From Malus domestica (lineage: Eukaryota; Streptophyta; Magnoliopsida; Rosales; Rosaceae), in NCBI RefSeq assembly GCF_042453785.1, contig NC_091667.1, forward strand, positions 32,046,001-32,110,000: 64,000 nt of DNA, written 5' to 3'. Position 1 is the stretch's first letter. Every line of letters begins with the position of its first letter. Under the pieces are notes generated by a model. It searched no databases. It worked only from the letters and a program-made list of their open reading frames with translations, and was not told where the DNA came from. Position numbers and translations under genes: made by a program. This document shows, piece after piece, positions 22,773-34,399 of this stretch.

Positions 22773-25700
22773 ATGTCTGGATCTGGAGGCTCGGAAGTGA
22801 GGACTCCAATCTTCTCCGGTGAGAACTACAAGTTCTGGAGAATCAAAATGGTGACAATCTTCAAATCACATGGGTTGTGGAATCTGGTGGAGAAAGGAGT
22901 TAAAACGTCGGATCCGAAGAAGAAGAAGTCTGAAGGATCGTCGGAGGATGATGGAGATGAAGAAATGTCAGCTGTGTTGATGCAAGACGCAAAGGCTTTG
23001 GGAATCATTCAGAATGCAGTCTCGGATCAAATCTTCCCTCGAATCGCCAATGCCGAGTCAGCGAAGATGGCATGGGATTTGTTGTATGGAGAGTATCATG
23101 GTGGTGATCAGGTACGATCTGTGAAATTGCAGAATCTTAGAAGAGAATTTGAATATGCTAGGATGCGAGATGATGAGTCTTTGTCTAGCTATCTTACACG
23201 GTTGAATGATCTAATAAATCAGATGAGAACATTTGGTGAATCTTTGTCGAATGAGAGACTAGTGCAGAAGGTCCTGATAAGTCTTAGCAAACCTTATGAT
23301 TCTATCTGTTTGGTTATAGAAAATACAAAGTGCTTAGAGACTGTGGAATTGCAGGAAGTAGTTGCAATCTTAAAGAGTCAAGAACAACGGTTCGATTTGC
23401 ATATGGTTGATGCAAATGAGAGAGCATTCTCTTCACTCTCTGTGAATCCAAAGGAGCAGAACAAGAGTGGTGGTCATTCGAGTTCATCTAGAACTCAGAG
23501 AAATTGGAATTCTAAAGGTAAGAAATGGGAATCAAAACCCAAATTTCAGCAGAAATCTCCTCTGCACAATTATCAGAGTGCAAATGCACCTCAGTCTGTG
23601 GGTCAGGAGGTTGCAAAGCCTCAGTGCAAAGTGTGTTCTAAGTATCACTTTGGTGAGTGTAGATACAAAGGGAAACCAAAGTGTTTCAACTGTGATAAAT
23701 TTGGGCATTGGGCTAGGGAGTGTAATGTAGGCAGGTCAGTGCAAAAGGCAAATAATGCAAGTCAACTGGAGATGACAGGAAATCTGTTTTATGCAAACAA
23801 CACTGTCACAGAACCAAAGGTGAATGGAGAGTGGTATGTAGACAGTGGTTGTAGCAATCACATGACAGGAAATGTCGATTTGCTTGTTGAGGTTAGAACC
23901 AATGTAGCTGTTAAAGTCCAAATGCCAACTGGAGATCTTGTGAATGTTGCAGGAATGGGATCTTTAGTTATTGATACAAATAAAGGGAGAAAATATGTTA
24001 GAGAAGTAATGTATCTTCCCGGGTTAAAGGAGAACTTACTCAGTGTTGGTCAGATGGATGAACATGGATACTTCTTGGTGTTTGGAGGTGGAATGTGCAA
24101 TGTGTATGATGGTCCATCACTAGAATGCTTGGTTATGAGAGTGAAAAAGAAAGTAAATAGGTGTTATCCACTGACTTTGTTCTCTGAAAATCAAATGGTG
24201 CTGAAAGCAAGTGTTACTCACTCCACTGAGATTTGGCACAGGAGATTTGGACATCTACATTTTGGTGGTCTCAAACAATTGAGAGACAAGGAAATGGTAC
24301 ATGGTTTGCCACAGCTTGCAGAGTACAATGGAGTCTGTGAAGGATGCCAATTTGGTAAACAACACAGAGAAGAATTCTCTAGAAATCAGGTGTATAGAGC
24401 AACTGCTCCACTTGAATTGATTCATGTCGATTTGTGTGGACCTATGAAGACTGAGTCACTTGCTGGAAATAAGTATTTCATGCTGCTGATAGATGATTTT
24501 ACCAGAATGATTTGGGTCTATTTCTTGAGATATAAGTCAGATGCGTTCAACTGTTTTAAGAAATTCAAAGCTATGGCAAAATTACAAAGTGGTTTCAAGA
24601 TTAAAACATTGAGAAGTGACAGAGGAGGGGAGTTCAAGTCTGCAGAATTTGATCAGTTCTGTGAGAAAGAAGGTTTACAAAGACAGCTTACTCTTGCATA
24701 TACTCCACAACAAAATGGAGTAGTGGAAAGAAAGAACAGAACAGTGATTGAAATGGCGAAATCTATGTTGCATGAGAAGAGGATGCCATACTTTCTCTGG
24801 GCAGAAGCTGTGCATACATCTGTGTATATTCTGAATAGATGCCCCACAAAGGCCTTAAACAACATTACACCTTTTGAAGCTTATTCTGGTAGAAAGCCAG
24901 GAATAGCTCATCTGAGAGTATTTGGATCTCTGTGTTATGTTCATGTTCCAAGTGAACAGAGACATAAACTGGAACCAAAAAGTCTAAAAGGAGTATTTGT
25001 GGGGTATGCAACTTGTGAGAAGGGGTATAGGGTGTTTGATCCATTATCTAAGAAGTTGTTCTTGTCAAGAGACATTGTGTTTGATGAAGAAGCTGTCTGG
25101 AATTGGGAAGATAACTCAGGGTCAACATTTCTTAATACTGGAAGTTTCATGCACAGTGATATAAGCACAGAGAGTAATGACAGAATGGTGTTGTCCCCTA
25201 CATCACCTATTCTATCTCAGTCTAGAAGAACTCTTAATAGTGAAGACTATGAAACTGAATCAAGGTCACCTATCTTAGGTGAATCTTCAAGCATGTCAAA
25301 TGCAATTGAAGGACAAAATCAAGCATTTGATAATACACCTTTGAAATGGAGAAATCTGAATGATGTATTGGCTCAATGTAATCTGTGTATCATGGATCCA
25401 GAGAAGTATGAGGATGCCAAACAAGATGAGTCTTGGTTAAAAGCTATGAAGGATGAGCTGTTTATGATTGAAAAGAATAGCACCTGGAAGCTTGTTGACA
25501 GACCAACTGAAAAGCCTGTCATAGGGGTTAAATGGGTTTACAAAACCAAATTAAACCTTGATGGTTCAGTGTTGAAGAATAAAGCCAGGCTGGTGGCAAA
25601 AGGCTATGCACAAAAGCCTGGTTTGGACTACAATGAGACTTATGCACCGGTTGCTAGGTTGGACACCATTAGAACCTTAATAGCCTTGGCTGCACAAAAG

Positions 25701-26948
25701 AGCTGGAAACTGTATCAACTAGATGTGAAATCGGCTTTTTTGAATGGAGTTCTACAAGAAGATGTCTATGTTGAGCAGCCTGAAGGTTTTGTAGTAAAAG
25801 GCAAGGAAGAAATGGTGTACAAACTTCATAAGGCCCTCTATGGTCTAAAACAAGCTCCGAGAGCTTGGTATGGAGAGATAGACAGTTATTTCTCACAGTG
25901 TGGTTTCAAGAAAAGCTTGAGTGAACCAACACTGTATATAAAAGCAAGGGGAGAGGATATTCTGATTGTCTCTATCTATGTAGACGATATTGTCTACACT
26001 GGCAATTGCAAACCAATGCTAGAAGAGTTCAAAGAAGATATGAAAATGAAGTATGAGATGACAGATTTAGGTCTCCTTCACCACTTCCTTGGGATGGGAG
26101 TGATACAAACTGATTCCTGCATCTTCATTAATCAGAAGAAGTATGCTAGCTCTTTACTGAGCAAATTTGGTTTAAATGAAGCAAAGACTGTCTCAACTCC
26201 TTTGGTAGCTACGGAAAAATTGTCTAAAGATGATGGAAGTGGATCTGCAAGTAATGAATTGTATAGGAGCATTGTGGGAAGCCTTCTATATCTCACTGCT
26301 ACAAGGCCGGATATAATGTATGCAGCTAGTTTATTGGCAAGGTACATGCACTGTCCTACCAATAGACACTATGGGACTGCAAAGAGAGTACTCAGATACA
26401 TCAAGGGAACTCTGGATTATGGCTTGGAGTATGTGAAAGGAAGAAAATCATGTTTAATTGGCTTCTGTGATAGTGATTGGGGAGGTTCATTGGAAGACAG
26501 CAAAAGCACATCAGGATATGCATTCTCCTTTGGCAGTGGTGTGTTCTCTTGGGCTTCTGTCAAACAAAACTGTGTGGCATTGTCCACAGCAGAAGCAGAG
26601 TACATAAGTGCATCCGAAGCCACAGCACAAGCAATATGGCTGAGATTTGTCTTGGAAGATTTTGGAGAATTACAAACTGTAGCCACTCCTCTTCACTGTG
26701 ATAACACATCTGCCATTGCTATCACAAAGAATTCTGTGTTCCATCAAAAGACAAAACACATTGATAGGAGGTATCACTTCATTAAGGATGCACTGCAAGA
26801 AGGAATCATTGATTTGATATACTATCCCACTGAAGAACAGATTGCAGATATCTTCACAAAACCTTTGGCTAAGGATCGGTTCAACTTTCTCAGGGATATG
26901 CTTGGTGTGAAATCAGCTCAAAACTTAAAGGGGAGTGTTGAATTATAA
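22773..26948 (+). CDS. Copia gag-pol polyprotein
   Basis: 1,391 residues from the ATG at 22773 (MSGSGGSEV); the stop lies 13 bases inside the right LTR. Domain order: UBN2-type gag (about 10-230), CCHC knuckle CFNCDKFGHWAREC (about 302), aspartic protease DSGCSNHM (about 358), GAG-pre-integrase WHRRFGH (about 487), integrase with HVDLCGPM, SDRGGEF and VVERKNRT supplying the D, D and E residues (550-650), reverse transcriptase with YVDDIVYTG (about 1068) and RNase H with CDSDWGG (about 1232). Integrase before RT defines the copia class. No stop or frameshift is present, so it could be active or mobilise relatives. It belongs to the element and has no host role. Confidence 0.97.
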   Translation: MSGSGGSEVRTPIFSGENYKFWRIKMVTIFKSHGLWNLVEKGVKTSDPKKKKSEGSSEDDGDEEMSAVLMQDAKALGIIQNAVSDQIFPRIANAESAKMAWDLLYGEYHGGDQVRSVKLQNLRREFEYARMRDDESLSSYLTRLNDLINQMRTFGESLSNERLVQKVLISLSKPYDSICLVIENTKCLETVELQEVVAILKSQEQRFDLHMVDANERAFSSLSVNPKEQNKSGGHSSSSRTQRNWNSKGKKWESKPKFQQKSPLHNYQSANAPQSVGQEVAKPQCKVCSKYHFGECRYKGKPKCFNCDKFGHWARECNVGRSVQKANNASQLEMTGNLFYANNTVTEPKVNGEWYVDSGCSNHMTGNVDLLVEVRTNVAVKVQMPTGDLVNVAGMGSLVIDTNKGRKYVREVMYLPGLKENLLSVGQMDEHGYFLVFGGGMCNVYDGPSLECLVMRVKKKVNRCYPLTLFSENQMVLKASVTHSTEIWHRRFGHLHFGGLKQLRDKEMVHGLPQLAEYNGVCEGCQFGKQHREEFSRNQVYRATAPLELIHVDLCGPMKTESLAGNKYFMLLIDDFTRMIWVYFLRYKSDAFNCFKKFKAMAKLQSGFKIKTLRSDRGGEFKSAEFDQFCEKEGLQRQLTLAYTPQQNGVVERKNRTVIEMAKSMLHEKRMPYFLWAEAVHTSVYILNRCPTKALNNITPFEAYSGRKPGIAHLRVFGSLCYVHVPSEQRHKLEPKSLKGVFVGYATCEKGYRVFDPLSKKLFLSRDIVFDEEAVWNWEDNSGSTFLNTGSFMHSDISTESNDRMVLSPTSPILSQSRRTLNSEDYETESRSPILGESSSMSNAIEGQNQAFDNTPLKWRNLNDVLAQCNLCIMDPEKYEDAKQDESWLKAMKDELFMIEKNSTWKLVDRPTEKPVIGVKWVYKTKLNLDGSVLKNKARLVAKGYAQKPGLDYNETYAPVARLDTIRTLIALAAQKSWKLYQLDVKSAFLNGVLQEDVYVEQPEGFVVKGKEEMVYKLHKALYGLKQAPRAWYGEIDSYFSQCGFKKSLSEPTLYIKARGEDILIVSIYVDDIVYTGNCKPMLEEFKEDMKMKYEMTDLGLLHHFLGMGVIQTDSCIFINQKKYASSLLSKFGLNEAKTVSTPLVATEKLSKDDGSGSASNELYRSIVGSLLYLTATRPDIMYAASLLARYMHCPTNRHYGTAKRVLRYIKGTLDYGLEYVKGRKSCLIGFCDSDWGGSLEDSKSTSGYAFSFGSGVFSWASVKQNCVALSTAEAEYISASEATAQAIWLRFVLEDFGELQTVATPLHCDNTSAIAITKNSVFHQKTKHIDRRYHFIKDALQEGIIDLIYYPTEEQIADIFTKPLAKDRFNFLRDMLGVKSAQNLKGSVEL

Positions 26949-27323
26949 GTATTTGAGCTGAAAAGTTTTTTAGAATAAGTTTCTGTTTTGAATTGGTGTA
27001 TTCACTTGTGCAAATGAGGCAAAGTGTAAATGTCTAGTTTTGTAAAAATGCCATGAGTGCCATGTGTTGAGTGATCCATGAGATTAGAAAGATGTGTGTC
27101 TAGGATGAAATGTAGTGTATGTGTGGTCCCAAGTGCTAGGCCATCAGTTATGTAAAAGCATGTGCTTCGTGTTTTTTCATCAACACAGAGAAATATTCTC
27201 TCTGCAATTTGACAGAGAGAAGAAGAAAACTATTCATCTTCCATTGTGTTCTTCGGTTTGTTTTTGCTATTAATTAAGCTTTCTTTCTTAAGTTTAAATC
27301 TCTTCAATTCAGAAACACTAACA
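26936..27323 (+). repeat. Right LTR of the copia element
   Basis: 388 bp, nearly identical to 22273-22660. It starts directly after the purine tract and includes the last codons of the gag-pol frame. It is followed by the CCATC target copy. Confidence 0.97.
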
Positions 27324-27452
27324 CCATCCTCTATAGACAGAATCTTAAGAGGAACATGGCTACTAGCGTTAGTAAAAATCAACAGCATGATCCCAGGGCT
27401 ATGACAGAAACAAAAGAAAAATTGGAAATCATAAGCGACACAAATGTCCACT

Positions 27453-28445
27453 TGTTGGAAAATATTTGTATTTTGGTTTATTTGAATGTTTGGTTTTCTG
27501 GGCTTAGCTCATTAGCATTAGGGTTTCGATTTCTTACCTTTTAGGATTAGGGTTAGTTTATTATAAATAGCATGCTTGTTCTTCAGTTGAGAATAAGTTA
27601 GTCACAATGTAGCCTCTTAGGGTTTTGTAGTCATTTCGGCATTCTCGTTTATTTAATAATATTCCTATTATTTTGTTAGTCTTGTTCATTGCGCACTATG
27701 ATATTCAATTTGGTATCAGAGCGGGTTCGATCCTTAGGGTTCAATCTGTTCTCGTTGGTATCAATTTGTTTGAAAGAGTCTGATGTGGGGAAGCCTCTTG
27801 AAGAGAAGAGGAGCGGAGACTTGGATCGATCGTTCGTTTTGGAAAAGCAACCGCAGATGGCGTGTGTACCGTCAGGAGTGGGAACAGGAAGAGGATACTT
27901 GACGAAGATGAAGGATTTATCAACGACAGCATCTATGAGTTTGAGATCATTGGATTTAGGAGAAGGAAAAAAAATAAAAATAAAAAAAAGAAGAAAAAGA
28001 TAAAATTGGTTGCTTATTTGAGGCCCATACAGGTAAAGAAAAAATTTGTTTTTTTTATTGTTTGTTTGGAAGTTGGTATCGACATCGGTATCGGCATTGA
28101 CATCGGCTTCGAAATTTGGAGGCTTGCATCCACATCTGCTTGTTGGCAAACTCATATCGTGTACCGTCATGAGTTTGACCGGGGGAGGGGGGTGTTGGAA
28201 AATATTTGTATTTTAATTTATTTGAATGTTTGGTTTTCTGGGCTTAGCTTGTTAGCATTAGGGTTTCGGTTTCTTACCTTTTAAGATTAAAGTTAGTTTA
28301 TTATAAATAACTTGCTTGTTACTCAGTTGAGAATAAATTAGTCACAATATAGCCTCTTAGGGTTTTGTAGCCGTTTCAGCATTCTCGTTTATTTAATAAT
28401 ATTCTTATTATTTTGTTAGTCTTGTTTGTTGCGCACTCTGATACA
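27453..28445 (+). mobile_element. Small non-autonomous LTR element in an intron of the broken gene
   Basis: Direct repeats of about 254 bp (27453-27707 and 28193-28445) both begin TGTTGGAAAATATTTG and end in CA. Primer site TGGTATCAGAGC (27711-27722, initiator Met tRNA type) and polypurine tract GGGGGAGGGGGG (28181-28192) are in place. The 485-bp interior lacks gag-pol; its open frames are short and not recognised. The LTRs differ at many positions, so it is older than the copia element. No target duplication could be matched. It fits a TRIM-like class. Confidence 0.8.
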
Positions 28446-29101
28446 AAACGGACACACTGTTTAAGAAGGCATGCAAACTACCTGATCTTAATCTCTTGGA
28501 CATTCTTATCCGATATGGAGTACAACATTGTATGGTTTTTCAGATCAAACACCTTGTATATACTGATAATAAAACGGAAGCAAAAGGAAGGTTAATCAAA
28601 TCAAGAAGACAATAGTGTATTAGAAAGGTATACCAATAAGACAGACTATTTACCTATCCTGTGCAGAATAAGTAAGAACCTTCCCATTTACATCATCGAA
28701 CTCTACAAAACCAGTCCATTTCAGTGACTCGGATTCAAAAAGAGCGAATCCAGCATCTGGTTTACCCTTTCTTATGTATCTGGATCATATAATTTTATAG
28801 TGTGTTTAGAAAGAAATAAAAGAAGATAACGTAAATTGGACAACTACACTGTTGTTTCTTTTGATTTTTTGATTTTTTGATTTTTTTTTTTTTTTTTTGT
28901 GTCTGGAGGGGAGGGGGAAGGTAGAGAGATATGTACTCGATCCTTGTGCTTCTGCATTTCAAAGAAACTGAAGTTGTCTGAGGCATAAACCGAAACAGTG
29001 ATAAGTGAGTCATTGTTTTTATTATAAAACAAGTTTCTTATCACTTCATCAGGACTCACATTCAGAAAGCATGTTCTCTGGTTGGTTTCTGCATACAACA
29101 A

Positions 29102-29248
29102 TATAAGATTAGTGCATGCAATATAAGTTCAGAAATACAGATATTTATACGTAATAAGATTAGTTCATGCAATATAAGTTCAGAAATACAGATATTTATA
29201 CGTAATAAGATTAGTTCATGCAATATAAGTTCAGAAATACAGATAATA
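29102..29248. repeat. 51-bp tandem repeat, about 2.8 copies
   Basis: Unit 'taataagattagttcatgca...tacagatatttatacg' is repeated with almost no change inside an intron of the broken WD40-like gene, between its second and third exons. Confidence 0.8.
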
Positions 29249-30293
29249 CAGCTACTGCCTCGGCTAAATGCCACACAAACACTGGATTGTGCGAGGGCAA
29301 ACACAATGTCACGTGCTGCTACAATTTCAATAATTTTGGACCTCTTTCGCAGGAAAGGCAGAACCATGGCACAATGACCCTTAGGATCATGCGTATCATA
29401 TTCCTCATATGCATCCAAATATCATGACAAGCAGAACTTAGGTATCGCAAACACACACTAACACCACAAGTGGAAAAAAAAAATATTTCCACACAATTCA
29501 AAATTGAAGAGAGCATGCGTACACAATAGCTTGACTGCACAAATTCAAATCTCCAACCTTGAAACTCAAAACTTTCTTACCGCATCGTTGCATCTAGGCT
29601 TTATGATACAGCATGCTTTCAAATGTTGGCGTTAGTAACAAGGCATGGACTCCGAACGTGTACAACCAATTTGATGGTAAGAACCTCACGAGGATAAAAG
29701 ACATATATGCGCAAACTTAACAGGAAGTATTAACGAAAACAATCACACACTCACGAACACAGAAGCTTAAGCATGTTTACGTTGATTGAATTCCACTGAA
29801 TGCTCCTAACACCCAGAAGTAACACTATGGGGTATTTTCTGGTAGGGCACTTAACAGAAAGCTAAATCAGAATTAAACTAAAAAAGCAAATAATTCATTA
29901 CAAAATCCCCTTTTTTCAAGTTTTTGTGAGAGGATCTAGCATCCTAATAATTTAACAACAAAATCCCATTACTTAATTTTGGTTTTTGAATTAAATGGAA
30001 ACCATCGAACCAAGCAGATGAGGTAAACAAGCATCAAAGCCCCAAGCTTTCCTTCGATTAAATAAATAAATTCAAAAAATAAATATTACCTGGAGGCGAA
30101 TATTGCGAAACCTCTTTTGGGCATCGCTTATAGTAAAAGCACGGTCGCGCTTGGAGCTGATTTCGCGCCTCTGGAGCTTCTTAACGCTGTTGACGAACCC
30201 ATCAACCCCACCAATACGAGTTCGTTTCTTCGCCACCACCCTCCTACCGTTGCAAGGCCGAGGACTCGCCGAGATTCTCCTTCCCCCTTCCAT

Positions 30294-31150
30294 CAATTTC
30301 TCTCACAGAAAAACCCGAATAAAATCACTTCAAACCTAGAACCAAATAGCAACACATACCTACTCCTCCAATTCCTCACTAATTACCCAATTTCTGACCT
30401 TTTGCAGCATCGCATAAACCCTAAAAACTCAAGAGAAATCGAATTCGGGAGGAAAATCAAAACAGTTCTAGGGCTTTAGCTGCAGATACAGCCACACACA
30501 ACCGTAATTTCAGAGACAAAACGGCGTCGTCTCCCTCTATCTCTCGCTACGCGGAGCACTCGCAGGTCGAGCTCTGTGACGGAGAAGGAGATTTTTGTTG
30601 TCGGATTGGGGACGTTGGAGTGTTTCTAGCTCCGATCCATTTTCAAAAATCTCTCGTTTTAGAAAAGTTGACTATAATTCCCGACGGCGGTTTTGTGGGC
30701 TTTTAAATTAATTATTGGATCAGAGAAGGCCCATCGACATGTTTGGGCCCACGTTGTTGGGTTTCGAATGGTTTTATTATGACGCCCAAATCTATTTTGG
30801 AAGCCCGACTTGCACACCTTGGTTCTCCTTTTTTTGAGTTTTTTTGGGCTTTACTTTCCTTTTTGTGCGCTTCGATGAAGAAGCATATGACAGGTGCTAT
30901 TTCAGAAATCGTTTTCTATGACTCATATGCTCGTTAGTGATTTTGTTAGAAGCATGTATATATACGGAGCACAACAAATTTTTATTAAAATTTCAAGTGG
31001 TTTTTTCAAGGTAATAAGTATTATATTAATTAAATAAAACGAAGAACACCATAGGTTAAGAAAATAAATGATTACAAACGCAACAAAAATACAATACAAA
31101 CCTACCCCACACTATAACAATACGGAAAGATAACACTCACGAACACAAAA
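30294..31150. other. 5' flank of the broken WD40-like gene, then intergenic DNA
   Basis: Minus-strand leader and promoter of the pseudogene are expected at 30294-30650. The rest is AT-rich with no supported gene. Confidence 0.4.
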
Positions 31151-33720
31151 CCTTGCATCACTTTCTGATGAACTTGCAAAAGACTACGCTTCTTTGGCAA
31201 AGAAGCCCTGTTATGAGTGTCCTCGTAGACTCATAGTCCTTTGGCAGGAGAACAAACAACGAAGGCACAACCAAAAAAAAAAAAAAAAAGGAAAAGATAG
31301 CAACGAAGGAGAGATACAGAAACGCTGCAGAAATTGTGGGGCACAAAGAGAGAACAAACGGGAAGAGGAACAAAAGAATACAGAGGAGGGGTGGACGACA
31401 AAAAGGAAAGGCAACGACTCAAAAGGTATAAATCCTTTTTTTTTCTTTTTGGTTAATCTTTCCTCTGTATTTCGTTGTTATTTCTGTACTTTGTAGAAGA
31501 AGAAGCACTTGGCTTCTTCATCCTCTCCCATTCCACGAAGCAAAAATGGAGGTGGAACTCCAGAGATACAAAGCCCAAACCCTTTCCCAAATTTCTCAAC
31601 CTCTTCCGGAGATCACAAAACACACTAAGGCAAAACTCCCAGAGGAAGAAAGGAACTGAGCAACGCCGGTCTACTATGCCTAGCAATGATGTCCAAACTC
31701 GACAACGACGTAAGAGATGAGTTCGAACAAGGTAGCAGCAGCCGCCGACTTCCTTAAGGTCCAGACAGCCGCAACTTTTCCTCTCTACCCTGCGAGAACC
31801 CAACCAAAGATCTCTGCCCAACGGGAGCGCCATCCGTGAGTCTAGTGACCGCAGCCTCCTCATTCGTCTCAGCCAACGGCAGTAGAAGGCAGTCCCAGGT
31901 ATCCAAGATACGGCGAAGCGACACGGAGCAGCAAGCAAATCACGAGGGACAAAGACGCAGCCATGGCGTAGAACGAAAAAAATGTTGGATATATGATATA
32001 ATCATACATGCTAATAAATAATAAATGTAAATATAAAAATTAACAGCGCATGAACAAAATAAAAATGTAAAACAGGCAATTTGAAAGTCAAAGTTTGCGT
32101 ACCACAATGTCCTTGAAACAGAAAATTCGTCATACTCAGTGTTTGTAGTTCTACAGACAGTTACTTCATCATGATTCAATGATCAAGTTAGAAGATTTAG
32201 TAATGTAGAAGAAGAATTTGATATTTTCTGTGTTCTATATATCATGCATATGGATGTATATATAATATAATTATGCATATTCGTAACAGGTATGAGGAAG
32301 GGATGCTTCTGTTTGGAGATATTTTCACATATAAGGTGTTTTCTTTTTGCGTTCTTTTACATTTCAAATTTCATGTGGAATGATGAGTATTGAATTAATT
32401 ATCAACTAATTATATATTAATTATAATTAATTATAATTAATTATATATTAATTATCAATTAATTAGCACATCTTAAAGTCTAATATCAGAGCAGCCCAAT
32501 TTTATTCTTCAAGTCCATACTTCAATTATTTTCTATAAGGAACAAAGTTTTGTAAAGTGAGAAGATCTTATGGTGGTGATTAATATGGGATAATGAAATT
32601 CTACTCAAAATTTCCAACCAAAAAAAAAACAGAAAAAACTGCCGTCACCGCTTGGAGAAAGAAGACTCGAAGTGGAAGAAAAGACTCGATAGCCAAAGAA
32701 GTGCAGTCCTGATTCGTAAAAAAGTAACCAAGGGACAACTTCAAAAGTTCTGGGGACCAAGTCGCAGATGATGGTTATAAGACAGCGGACAGACATAGTG
32801 TTTTCCATCGCTTCGTCATCACTCCCACGAATGGAAGTAGTATGAAGAAAAAAAAGGCTAAAAGCAGCGGAGATGCAGCAGTCCGTGCAGAACGACAACG
32901 CTATTATTGCAGTAGAGAGCGTTATGCTTCTTCCTTAGTGACAAGTCCTGGAAAAAGCCAAGCCAACAACTGCGAGTTCTTTACAATTAGCAGAAAAGAA
33001 AGTCATGTTGCCCCTTTTGTTTTGAGCACTCACTTAAGGGGAATAAACCATTGACTCTGATGGTTGCAGCAAATACGGGGAGGGTGACCTCAACTCATCG
33101 CCGTTCTTTTATTTTCTTGTCGTACAAATATGAGAAGTGAAAAAGTGATACAGATGAACAAAGCAATCTCCACTGTGATTTCAAGGACCGAAGCTGCTGT
33201 TTTGTCATATGTCTTTTCTAAAGATCTCACTAAATTTGGGATAAAAAAGAACAAAGAAAGCTACAGTAGAGACTAAAAAAAAAACGGGAGAAAGAAAGAA
33301 GAAAGAAAACATCTCGTTCGGTGGGTAGGTTTGGCTGCAAGCTTCAATAGTGAAAATAAAAAAATGAAAATGATCCCTTCCCATGAAAAACAAGGCAAAT
33401 AGAAGAAAGAAAAGTTGCTCATCACGTAGGATTCTAGGTCTCACCCTAAATGCATTAGGCTTTGACTATTGGAAAAGATGGGTCATTCTTGTCAAAACCA
33501 TCAATTCATTTTTGCTCATTTTTTCTTTTTTTTTTTTTTTTATGGAAAGACTCATGTTTTTGGCTCAAATGAATCAAACGGGCACCAAAGACTTAAACCA
33601 AGTCTCCAATGGAGGCAAATTGTTTACCTTCCTGTTATGTTGTCCTTTCTATTTCTTTCTATTTTATGCGATTATGGTTAAATCATACCAAAATTTTATA
33701 TTTTTATTATTTTTTGTCTA
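31151..33720. other. Repeat-rich intergenic region without a recognised gene
   Basis: Several short open frames occur on both strands but none shows a domain or consistent codon pattern. A cytosine/purine-biased segment at 31160-31980 looks derived from transcribed or transposon DNA. An AT palindromic cluster of 'aattaattata' units spans about 32393-32465. Homopolymer runs occur at 31270 and 33525. Confidence 0.4.
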
Positions 33721-33724
33721 ATTA

Positions 33725-34262
33725 TCTTTATAAAAAATCAATATAAAATATTACCGTGGTTTAACTGTGATCGCACAAATAAGAGGAGATGAGAAGGGCA
33801 CCATAATAAGAAGGCAGACAATCTACCTCCGTCTACAAAGGAAGCAGATTGTATGCCCTCCTGTTTGCGTGCCCTTCCCATCATTTTATTTATACGGTCA
33901 CGGTTAAGTCACGTCAATATTTAATATTCTTATTGATTTTTGTTTTATTATCTCTATAAAAAATTAATATAAAATGTTAACGTGGCTTAATCGTGACGAC
34001 ATAAAATAAGAGGGAATGAGAAGGGTACCTAAACAGAAAGGCAGATTGTCTGCCCTCCTGTTTGCGTGCCCTTCCCATCCTCTTATTTATACGATCACGG
34101 TTAAGCCACGTCAATATTTAATATTCTTATTGATTTTTGTCTTATTATCTCTATAAAAAATTAATATAAAATGTTAACGTGGCTTAATCGTGACGACATA
34201 AAATAAGAGGGAATGAGAAGGGTACCTAAACAGAAAGGCAGACAATCTGCCTCTGTCTCAAA
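33725..34262. repeat. Tandem array of palindromic units, period about 197 bp
   Basis: The motif GCCCTCCTGTTTGCGTGCCC appears at about 33855 and 34052. The inverse-oriented arm (AAGGGTACC...AGAAAGGCAGA) appears at 33796 (diverged), 34021 and 34218. Each unit has a forward arm with 'gatcacggttaagccacgtc' and an inverted arm with 'gacgtggcttaatcgtgac'-like sequence, so every unit can fold on itself and the units are also direct repeats. It looks like a MITE that has been tandemly amplified. Confidence 0.75.
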
Positions 34263-34399
34263 AACCCCAAATCAATGTCAACACCACGGACTCCTATCTC
34301 TTAGAGAGAGACACGCATCGCAGCAAAACCCAAGCAACCCAAGTCATTTAAGAGCTCTGCTTCTGAAAAAATCAAAGAAGTCTTTTGCTTGGGATACCT

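Larger units (their letters stand above)
22268..27328 (+). mobile_element. Intact young Ty1/copia LTR retrotransposon
   Basis: LTRs of 388 bp lie at 22273-22660 and 26936-27323, each TGTTG...CTAACA. I count two differences between them. The 5-bp target duplication CCATC flanks at 22268-22272 and 27324-27328. A primer site starting TGGCCTCAGAGCC follows the left LTR at once, and the purine-rich AAAGGGGAG precedes the right LTR. One uninterrupted gag-pol frame is present. The near-identical LTRs and the open frame indicate a very recent insertion, inside an exon of a minus-strand gene and antisense to it. Confidence 0.97.
21948..30293 (-). pseudogene. Broken gene for an uncharacterised WD40-like plant protein
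   Basis: Minus-strand exons: 30293-30090 (start MEGGRRISASPRP), 29403-29259, 29088-28937, 28779-28654, 28562-28482, 27398-27324 continuing at 22267-22150, and 22079-21948. Splice phases join consistently if one base is removed from exon 3. The encoded segments (ALAQSSVCVAFSR, FLNVSPDEVIR, FALFESESLKWTGFVEFDD, YKVFDLKNHTMLYSI, LKILSIEDG, NRTVAVWN) resemble a plant beta-propeller-like protein of unknown role that I know only as a predicted transducin/WD40-like family. Damage: one extra T in exon 3 (near 28970), a copia element within exon 6, and loss of everything after VAVWN where the DNA joins a CNGC2 duplicate. The exon 2 donor is GC (GAG|GCAGTA), and the exon 2 acceptor context is weak. An intact copy probably exists elsewhere. 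Confidence 0.8.

Noticed and set aside
27676-28170. 164-codon minus-strand frame in the small LTR element
   Set aside because: No domain, runs through the LTR border and an A/T homopolymer; probably chance.
29062-29418. Minus-strand frame through the 51-bp repeats as a longer exon
   Set aside because: The repeat lies between a GC donor at 29258 and an AG acceptor at 29089 that keep the phase; the frame is intronic read-through.
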